This document shows positions 1 through 5,461 of a stretch of 5,461 bases of DNA, in pieces. The notes under the pieces were generated by a model, which saw only the letters and a program-made list of their open reading frames with translations, was not told the DNA's origin and did not search any database. Numbering within the stretch: the stretch's first letter is position 1; each line of letters begins with the position of its first letter. The stretch is from Chitinophagales bacterium (GTDB taxonomy: Bacteria; Bacteroidota; Bacteroidia; Chitinophagales; UBA2359), in the NCBI GenBank assembly GCA_020629595.1, contig JAHDDA010000188.1:1-5461 (forward strand), written 5' to 3'. The position numbers and the translations under genes are program-made.

Positions 1-683
1 CCCCCAAATACACAAACCTCTATTGGATCTCCACAAACTAAAGTAGAGGTAGTTGCTGGTTCAAGACAAATTTGACTACTTGCATCAATACTATACCCAG
101 TTAAACCTCCACCAGAAATTTGAATTGCCCAAGTTCCATTAGGGTCAACATCTAATGATAAAAGACTTAAAGGAACGGGAGATAAAGAATTAATTAAAGC
201 TATATCAAAAGTCAATGGTCCCTGTACTACACCATCTGGTTGTACAACCGAAAGACTAACATTGCCACTTCCCGATAACTGTATGCCTAAATCTCCAGAA
301 TAAGTCATTCCTGGAATATAACAAAAGCCTGCAATATCGAACTGTAAATCAAAATTACTTCCTGAGCCAGTTGCAGGTACACCCAAACTACCAAAGGTTG
401 CACATTGTTGAGCTATTGCAGTACCAGCAGGCACACAAGGTGTAAACTCTTGACAACCTAAATTATTACAATCAGGTATAAATGTAAAATCTCCTGTTTG
501 ACCACTAGTCCATTGAATTTGATTAGAAGCCACTACTGGTGAGGTTGCTGATATACTCACTCCTCCAGTATCATCACAAGCAATACTTGTAATTGATGCA
601 TCGCCTGTAACACATTGTGCATTTAAAAAATTAGGAAAATAGCAACATATCACTATTATCCAAAAGAGTAATTTTTGTTTCAT
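1..683 (-). CDS. Secreted protein of unknown function, N-terminal part (runs off left edge)
   Basis: This is an open reading frame of 227 complete codons plus two bases, with no stop, reading leftwards out of the window. I do not recognise the family. The start at 683-681 is supported by the signal peptide directly after it: MKQK, a hydrophobic core of about residues 5-20, then an NA|Q cleavage site near residue 22, so the product should leave the cytoplasm. The mature part is rich in Ser, Thr, Gly and Asn. It has cysteines at 24, 36, 72, 77, 83, 94, 121, 206, 217 and 224, enough for several disulfides. Residues about 110-200 read as a beta-rich module ending in GTWAIQISGG, which vaguely resembles a proprotein-convertase P-like jelly roll; this is only an impression. 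In this kind of organism such proteins are often large, multi-domain and exported by the type IX system, but the C-terminus that would show this is missing. It is divergent to the propeller gene. Confidence 0.85.
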   Translation of the reverse strand, partial: MKQKLLFWIIVICCYFPNFLNAQCVTGDASITSIACDDTGGVSISATSPVVASNQIQWTSGQTGDFTFIPDCNNLGCQEFTPCVPAGTAIAQQCATFGSLGVPATGSGSNFDLQFDIAGFCYIPGMTYSGDLGIQLSGSGNVSLSVVQPDGVVQGPLTFDIALINSLSPVPLSLLSLDVDPNGTWAIQISGGGLTGYSIDASSQICLEPATTSTLVCGDPIEVCVFG

Positions 684-817
684 AATTAAAGATTTTATTC
701 TTTTTAAATTAATATATTCGTTGTTTTAAGAGTAAAATTAAGTATTAGATTTTGTATATTGATTTATTTACCCAATTTTTCGCTAAAATGTATAGTTTAA
801 TTTAAATAAACTTTATA
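684..817. promoter_or_regulatory. Divergent intergenic region between two secreted-protein genes
   Basis: These 134 very AT-rich bases separate two genes reading away from each other, so promoters for both should lie here. The Bacteroidota sigma factor prefers TAnnTTTG at -7 with TTG about 19-21 bases upstream. For the leftward gene, TAATTTTA on the minus strand (740-733) fits the -7 element except for its last base, but I find no TTG at the right distance. For the rightward gene only poor candidates appear, such as TAAAATG at 784-790 behind TTG at 759-761 with 22 bases between. Neither start codon has a purine-rich ribosome binding site, which is normal for this phylum. The assignment as a regulatory region is by position; the individual elements are weak. 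Confidence 0.4.
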
Positions 818-2701
818 ATGAATTTTAATGTAAAACATCTTATCGCAGTCCTATTTTTTGTTTCGTTTAATGTTTGTTCACAGTTTTCTGAAATATCAAA
901 TGAAGCTGGGATTGAGACTCATTGTTACACTCCTTTATATATGGGAGGTGGTGTAGCTACTTTTGATTTCAACAATGATGGTTGGGAAGATATTTATATT
1001 ACTGGTGGTATAAATTCAGACGCAATTTATATTAATAATGGTGATGGTACTTTTGAAAAAAAAGGTAATGAAATTGGCTTATTTGTAACACTAAATTCTA
1101 TTACAACTGGTGTAACCACTGGCGATATTGACAATGATGGTGTTAGAGAAATTTTTGTGTATTGTTCTATGCCGACTAACTTTACATTCATCACTCCTAC
1201 AGAAAATTTTCTTTTTAAACAAAATGAAGACGGAACCTTAACAGATATTTCTGAACAGGCTGGTATTATCGAAAATAATTATACAATGGCTGCCTCTTTT
1301 GGTGATTATAATTTAGACGGATATTTAGACTTGTTTGTTGCCAACTATTTGATCCAACCTCAAATGGAAACCGACAGCCTTGGTAATATAACTTTTACTC
1401 ACTTATGTTGGGACAATCAAATGTATGTAAACAATGGTGATGGCACCTTTACCGAACAGAGTATTAATTTAAACTTATCTAATTCTGGTTGTGCTTTGGC
1501 CGCCACATTCACCGATTTAGACTTTAATCATATTCCTGATATTTATTTGGCAAATGACTTTGGTGAATTTATTACTCCAAATGCAGCTTACCTTAATAAT
1601 TTTCCCGAAGATAATTTCACTAATGTAGCCGAAACTGCTGGTTTAAATGCTGGAATTTATGGGATGGGAATTGCAACAGGTGATTTTGATAATGATTTAG
1701 ATTTAGATTACTATGTAACTAATATTGGACGAAATGTTTTTTTTGAAAATAATGGGAACCTCATTTTTTCAGATATTTCAACAGAAACATATACAGAAAA
1801 CACTTATGCAGATTCATTATTTGCCACAGGTTGGGGTTGTAATTTTGCCGATTTTAATAATGACTCGCACTTAGACTTGTTTGTTTCAAATGGGCATATT
1901 CCTGCCGCAGACTTTATAGCTACAAATGAAGTTGATCCTAATAAACTTTATTTGAATAATGGCGACAAAACCTTTACTGACTTTTCTTCTGAATGGAATA
2001 TTGATAAAACAGATATAAATAGAGGCTCGGCTATTGCAGACTTTGATAATGATGGTGATATAGATATTATAAATGTTACCATTCACGCTTTTGAAGAACC
2101 AGAAGGTACAAATTCTTTTTTATTTCGTAATGATCAAAACAACAATAACAATTGGATAAAAGTGAAACTGACTGGTGTATTTTCTAATCGTGATGCTTTT
2201 GGATCTAAAATCATTGTTCATACCCCAAATCAGTCTTTTCTTCGTGAAATTGGTGGTGGTTCTAGTCATGCTTCACAAAACTCAAGTATTGCTCATTTTG
2301 GTTTAGGAAGCATAAGCCAAATAGATTCAATTGAGGTGTTTTGGGTTGGTGGAAAAAGACAAGTTGAAACCAATATTTCTACAAATCAAACCTTAAACAT
2401 TATTGAACAAGAATTTAGCACTTCAAATGAATCTTCTCCAACAATTCAGGCTTCACTTTTTCCTAATATTCTATCTTCAAACACTCAATTTACAGTAGAA
2501 AGTGATAATATTATTAAATCTATATTTTTAAAAGACATAAATGGTAGAATAATAGCTACAAACTCAAAAATTAAGTCTAAAAACTTTAGCTATACCTTAG
2601 GGCAATTAACCAACAAAGCAATTTCTAGTGGAATTTATCTTTTAGAAATTAACTTTTTAGACTCTCCTAAAGTAATTGTAAATAAGATATTTGTAAATTA
2701 G
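818..2701 (+). CDS. Secreted FG-GAP/VCBS beta-propeller protein with ASPIC/UnbV domain and T9SS sorting-type C-terminus
   Basis: The 627-residue product begins with a signal peptide (hydrophobic core 8-19, likely cleavage before Gln22), which supports the chosen start. Seven calcium-loop motifs of the type DxDxDGxxD follow, starting at residues 50, 103, 163, 233, 289, 345 and 408. Each is followed 20-40 residues later by a strand like YxNNGDGTF, as expected for a seven-bladed FG-GAP/VCBS propeller. Blade 4 (DLDFNHIPD) has lost the usual glycine but keeps D233, D235, N237 and D241. An Asn run at 441-445, encoded by AAY codons at 2138-2152, leads into an ASPIC/UnbV domain (about 444-530), containing NRDAFGSKI and a GGGSSHASQNS stretch. 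Residues about 546-627 resemble the type A sorting domain of type IX secretion, with FPN at 548, DINGRI and SSGIYLLEI, although the usual FPNP reads FPNI. The protein is probably exported to the cell surface or medium. Its partner or ligand is unknown; related propellers are linked to adhesion or binding. No catalytic residues are visible. The galactosidase gene starts 4 bases after its stop. Confidence 0.93.
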   Translation: MNFNVKHLIAVLFFVSFNVCSQFSEISNEAGIETHCYTPLYMGGGVATFDFNNDGWEDIYITGGINSDAIYINNGDGTFEKKGNEIGLFVTLNSITTGVTTGDIDNDGVREIFVYCSMPTNFTFITPTENFLFKQNEDGTLTDISEQAGIIENNYTMAASFGDYNLDGYLDLFVANYLIQPQMETDSLGNITFTHLCWDNQMYVNNGDGTFTEQSINLNLSNSGCALAATFTDLDFNHIPDIYLANDFGEFITPNAAYLNNFPEDNFTNVAETAGLNAGIYGMGIATGDFDNDLDLDYYVTNIGRNVFFENNGNLIFSDISTETYTENTYADSLFATGWGCNFADFNNDSHLDLFVSNGHIPAADFIATNEVDPNKLYLNNGDKTFTDFSSEWNIDKTDINRGSAIADFDNDGDIDIINVTIHAFEEPEGTNSFLFRNDQNNNNNWIKVKLTGVFSNRDAFGSKIIVHTPNQSFLREIGGGSSHASQNSSIAHFGLGSISQIDSIEVFWVGGKRQVETNISTNQTLNIIEQEFSTSNESSPTIQASLFPNILSSNTQFTVESDNIIKSIFLKDINGRIIATNSKIKSKNFSYTLGQLTNKAISSGIYLLEINFLDSPKVIVNKIFVN

Positions 2702-2705
2702 TAAA

Positions 2706-4691
2706 ATGTTTCTGAACACCTCATTCAAGAATTGGAAAATTTCTTCTATTCAATTAATTAAGGGAAATCGTTTATTAAGTTTTGAAGAAAACGAATGTTC
2801 TTTTCAAAATAAAAATAACGAATTTCAATTTAGCTTTAAATTTCAAAAATCAAAAAAAATTGATAGAATTGAAATCAGTTTACAAGCCAAGGTAAATTTA
2901 GGAGAAGCAGTAATCAATGGCTTTCAATCGTGGAGTGAGTGCCAAGTAGCGAATAATAATGCTGTTCAACGCAATTTATTTCCTTTGGCAAAACCACTAA
3001 TGGCAAAATCGGGCGATTATACTTTTTATCCTTACCGAAAAAAGAAAAATAGCCTTCATTCTTGGCATTATATTCAGTTTTTACCTAATAAAAATGATAG
3101 TAACAATTACTTCTTAGGTGCTTTAAGCCCACAAAAAGCTTATACAAGTTTCGATTGGTTTGAGGAAGAAAACAAACTAGTAATTTCGCAATTTTGTGAA
3201 CGTAAGTTTGAAGCGAATGAAGTTTATTCTTTTTCAATTTTAGAAAAATCAGGAGTAGAAAATGATATTTATACTGATTTTTTCAATCGTTTTCCTGCAA
3301 AAAACACTTTTGAAAAAACTAAAAAGTTTACTGGTTGGACAAGTTGGTATTTACATTACACCAATATTGATGAAAGTATAATTACGAGCAATTTAAACAA
3401 CTTTATAGAACGCAATATTCCAATAGATTACTTTCAGATTGATGATGGTTGGCAAATTTCTATTGGCAATTGGAATTGCAATGAAAAATTTCCGAATGGA
3501 TTACAAAAAATTGTTGAAACTGCCAAAGCCAATAATATAAAACCTGGCTTGTGGTTAGCTCCTTTTATTGCCGAAAAAAATAGTTTTATTTTTAAAGAAA
3601 AAAAAGATTGGTTACTTAAAAACAACTTAGGCAAACCAATAAAAATGACTTACAACCCATTGTGGAGCGGTTGGTTTTATGCCATTGATTTTTATAATTT
3701 AGAAGCTCGAAGCTATATTGCCGAAACCTTACAAAGAGTTACCAAAGAATGGGGGTTTTCCTTGTTAAAACTCGATTTTTTGTATGCCGTAGGTATTGTA
3801 CCACAACATAATAAATCACGTGGCGAAGTTATGTGGGAAGCTATGGTTTGGTTACGTGAACAACTTAAAGATGTAGAAATATTGGGCTGTGGTGTTCCTC
3901 TAAATTCAGCTTGTGGCAATACCGATTTTTGCCGTATTGGACCCGATGTTTCTGAAAGTTGGGATGTAAATTGGTTGGCAATGGTAAACCACGCAGAACG
4001 CCTTTCAACTAAAAATGCCATTCGTAATTCAATACTGCGTTTTCCAATAGATCACAAAGCATTTCGCAACGATCCCGATGTGTTTATTCTACGAGAAAAA
4101 AACCAACACCTCAGCGAAACACAGCAATTTACCTTGTATATTATTAACCAATTATTTGGCAATTTAATTTTTACCTCAGACGATATTGCTACTTATGGAA
4201 AAACCGATATGCAATTATATAAACAACAATTTCCTGCCAAAAACATTGAAATTATTAAAGCCAGAATTTATGATAAATTGCTTATTGTAGAAGCCAAAAC
4301 ACAATTTGCTACCTTAAAATTATTTACCAATTTAGATACACAAAAACAATCGGTTTCTACTTTTGAAAACGAATATTTGATACAAAATAACTTAGCATTA
4401 ATATTTCCGAAATTCTTTACTTTAGAAGCCTTTGAAACCAAAATTTTTACGCAAGTAAACAAGCAAAAAAATTGGCAATTAGCGAGTTCAAACATTCATT
4501 TATTTACAGGCAATGGCATTGATTTTATTTCGGATGGAAAAGATATTTTAATAAAGAAAAATGAGCAAGCAATAGCTGGAAACATTACTATTTATTCAAA
4601 AACTAAACAATTGGTAGTAAACCGAAAAGTTTATGAAGGCAGAGCTGTTAAAAATGATATTGGGTATTTGGTTGAGGTGGATTTGAGTTAA
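2706..4691 (+). CDS. GH36 family alpha-galactosidase, predicted cytoplasmic
   Basis: The 661-residue product matches the GH36 (clan GH-D) pattern seen in Thermotoga maritima GalA, which hydrolyses terminal alpha-1,6-galactosides such as melibiose and raffinose with retention. An N-terminal beta domain (about 1-200) carries INGFQSWSEC at 70-79. The (beta/alpha)8 barrel starts at TGWTSWY (209-215), followed by FQIDDGWQ (243-250) with the substrate-binding D246 and D247, GNW (254-256) and PGLWLAPF (280-287). LLKLDFLYA (353-361) gives nucleophile D357. LGCGVPLNS (393-401) and CRIGPDVSESWD (409-420) give acid/base D414. NDPDVFILRE is at 455-464. A C-terminal beta region follows (about 505-661), longer than I recall for the Thermotoga enzyme. 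There is no signal peptide, so it probably acts on imported oligosaccharides in the cytoplasm. The reading frame is intact. Transcription is probably shared with the upstream gene, whose stop lies 4 bases before this start. Family is confident; the exact substrate, or another alpha-galactoside or transglycosylase activity, is inferred. Confidence 0.92.
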   Translation: MFLNTSFKNWKISSIQLIKGNRLLSFEENECSFQNKNNEFQFSFKFQKSKKIDRIEISLQAKVNLGEAVINGFQSWSECQVANNNAVQRNLFPLAKPLMAKSGDYTFYPYRKKKNSLHSWHYIQFLPNKNDSNNYFLGALSPQKAYTSFDWFEEENKLVISQFCERKFEANEVYSFSILEKSGVENDIYTDFFNRFPAKNTFEKTKKFTGWTSWYLHYTNIDESIITSNLNNFIERNIPIDYFQIDDGWQISIGNWNCNEKFPNGLQKIVETAKANNIKPGLWLAPFIAEKNSFIFKEKKDWLLKNNLGKPIKMTYNPLWSGWFYAIDFYNLEARSYIAETLQRVTKEWGFSLLKLDFLYAVGIVPQHNKSRGEVMWEAMVWLREQLKDVEILGCGVPLNSACGNTDFCRIGPDVSESWDVNWLAMVNHAERLSTKNAIRNSILRFPIDHKAFRNDPDVFILREKNQHLSETQQFTLYIINQLFGNLIFTSDDIATYGKTDMQLYKQQFPAKNIEIIKARIYDKLLIVEAKTQFATLKLFTNLDTQKQSVSTFENEYLIQNNLALIFPKFFTLEAFETKIFTQVNKQKNWQLASSNIHLFTGNGIDFISDGKDILIKKNEQAIAGNITIYSKTKQLVVNRKVYEGRAVKNDIGYLVEVDLS

Positions 4692-4726
4692 TTAGAATCA
4701 GGGCAACTTTAGAAAACAAAATTCTT

Positions 4727-4734
4727 TATCTTTA
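4727..4734 (+). promoter_or_regulatory. Possible -7 promoter box for the hsdR gene
   Basis: TATCTTTA lies 17 bases before the HsdR start codon and matches the Bacteroidota -7 consensus TAnnTTTG at all but the last fixed base. Transcription would begin around 4741, leaving a leader of roughly ten bases. I see no TTG in the expected -33 position (about 4703-4707 reads GCAAC), so the promoter, if real, has only half of the consensus. Read-through from the galactosidase gene across the 60-base gap is an alternative. Confidence 0.35.
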
Positions 4735-4751
4735 CCCTATATTTTTTTATT

Positions 4752-5461
4752 ATGTTCAACGAAGACTCCAGAGTAAAAATTCCTGCCATATTGCACCTTA
4801 CAAAATTAGGCTACCAATATGTTTCTTTAAAAAACAAAAAGTGGGATATTAGCACAAATATTTTTACCGATATTTTTAAGCAAGCCATATTAAAGATTAA
4901 CCCAGCCATTGATAATGAACAGGTAAAACGCCTTTATGAAGAAATTTCTTTAGAATTAGAAAACGAAGATTTAGGAAAGGCTTTTTTTGAAAGATTAACC
5001 GAAAAATCAGGCATTAAACTCATTGATTTTGAAAATTTTGACAACAACAGCTTTCACGTTTGCACCGAGCTAACTTATAAAAATGGCGAAGACGAATTTA
5101 GACCTGATATTATTTTGCTTATAAACGGAATGCCTTTAGCATTTATTGAAGTTAAAAAACCAAACAACCGAGATGGCATTTTAGCAGAAAGACAACGCAT
5201 TAACAGACGATTTCAGAATAAAAAATTCCGCAGATTTGTAAATATTACCCAGTTAATGGTTTTTTCCAACAATATGGAATACGACCAAGAGGGCATTAAT
5301 CCATTTCAAGGCGTTTTTTATGCTTCGCCTTCTTATTACAAACCTATTTTCAACTTTTTTAGAGAAGAAGAAACCTTTGATTTAGCCCAATTACTTGCAC
5401 CAGAAAATGAGGAAACCGAAAACTTTATTTTAAAAGATAATAACCTACAAGTTATAAAACA
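4752..5461 (+). CDS. hsdR: Type I restriction endonuclease R subunit, N-terminal part (runs off right edge)
   Basis: There are 236 complete codons plus two bases, with no stop, so the gene continues beyond the window; full HsdR proteins are usually around 1000 residues. The visible part is the N-terminal PD-(D/E)xK nuclease domain. RPDIILLINGMPLAFIEVKK (117-136) supplies D119, E133 and K135, with the same 14-residue D-to-E spacing as D151/E165/K167 of EcoR124I. ERQRINRRF (146-154) and a typical linker with NFFREEE (201-207) follow. The last residues (LKDNNLQVIK) correspond to the region just before the DEAD-like translocase motor, which is off the edge. HsdR joins HsdM and HsdS in a complex that translocates and cuts unmodified foreign DNA. 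The ATG is the only plausible start: the in-frame stop at 4710-4712 lies upstream and no ATG, GTG or TTG lies between. The start sits 60 bases after the galactosidase gene and lacks a Shine-Dalgarno. Whether the rest of the gene and its partners are intact cannot be seen. Confidence 0.9.
   Translation, partial: MFNEDSRVKIPAILHLTKLGYQYVSLKNKKWDISTNIFTDIFKQAILKINPAIDNEQVKRLYEEISLELENEDLGKAFFERLTEKSGIKLIDFENFDNNSFHVCTELTYKNGEDEFRPDIILLINGMPLAFIEVKKPNNRDGILAERQRINRRFQNKKFRRFVNITQLMVFSNNMEYDQEGINPFQGVFYASPSYYKPIFNFFREEETFDLAQLLAPENEETENFILKDNNLQVIK

Noticed and set aside
837..883. Possible lipoprotein signal (Cys20) in the propeller protein
   Set aside because: The residues before Cys20 read FNV, which does not fit the lipobox pattern [LVI][ASTVI][GAS]C. 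Ordinary signal peptidase cleavage before Gln22, together with the C-terminal sorting-type domain, fits better.
1886..2086. Minus-strand open frame of 66 codons inside the propeller gene
   Set aside because: It is antisense to two regular propeller repeats, and its Ile/Tyr-rich translation is the mirror of their Asp/Asn codons.
3434..3634. Minus-strand open frames at 3434-3634 and 4268-4495 within the galactosidase gene
   Set aside because: Both are short, antisense to well-supported coding sequence, and show no independent start context or domain.
3713..4021. Minus-strand open frame of 102 codons inside the galactosidase gene
   Set aside because: It lies fully antisense to the conserved catalytic region of GH36 (D357 to D414), has no signal peptide or recognisable domain, and is explained by the codon pattern of the real gene.
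4700..4748. Possible Rho-independent terminator after the galactosidase gene: AGGG at 4700-4703 can pair with CCCT at 4735-4738, followed by seven T at 4742-4748
   Set aside because: The stem is only four pairs with a loop of about 31 bases. The inner AGAA/TTCT pairing (4711-4714 with 4722-4725) adds little and is not continuous. T-runs are common in such AT-rich DNA.

Overview
The window looks like AT-rich chromosomal DNA from a member of the Bacteroidota, probably a Flavobacteriia-like lineage. Three things support this. The 627-residue protein at 818-2701 ends in a type IX secretion (T9SS) sorting-type domain. None of the four gene starts has a recognisable Shine-Dalgarno sequence; all sit behind A/T-rich stretches. 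The near-matches to a promoter element are of the Bacteroidota TAnnTTTG type. The genus cannot be named from the sequence.

Layout, left to right. (1) Positions 1-683, minus strand: the N-terminal 227 residues of an unrecognised secreted, cysteine-containing protein that runs off the left edge. (2) Positions 684-817: an AT-rich divergent intergenic region that must hold the promoters for both outward-reading genes. (3) Positions 818-2701, plus: a secreted seven-repeat FG-GAP/VCBS beta-propeller with an ASPIC/UnbV domain and a C-terminal sorting domain. (4) Positions 2706-4691, plus: an intact GH36-type alpha-galactosidase without a signal peptide, only 4 bases after the previous stop codon. 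(5) Positions 4692-4751: a short gap with a near-consensus -7 box. (6) Positions 4752-5461, plus: the N-terminal nuclease part of a type I restriction enzyme R subunit (HsdR), cut by the right edge.

The genes do not form one obvious pathway. The propeller gene and the galactosidase are probably co-transcribed because of their spacing, but one product is exported and the other appears cytoplasmic, and no sugar transporter or second glycosidase is visible. The HsdR gene probably starts a separate restriction-modification locus that continues to the right. I see no RNA gene, CRISPR array, insertion sequence or convincing terminator. Nothing in the window is clearly a new system; the parts most worth following are the two genes cut by the window edges.
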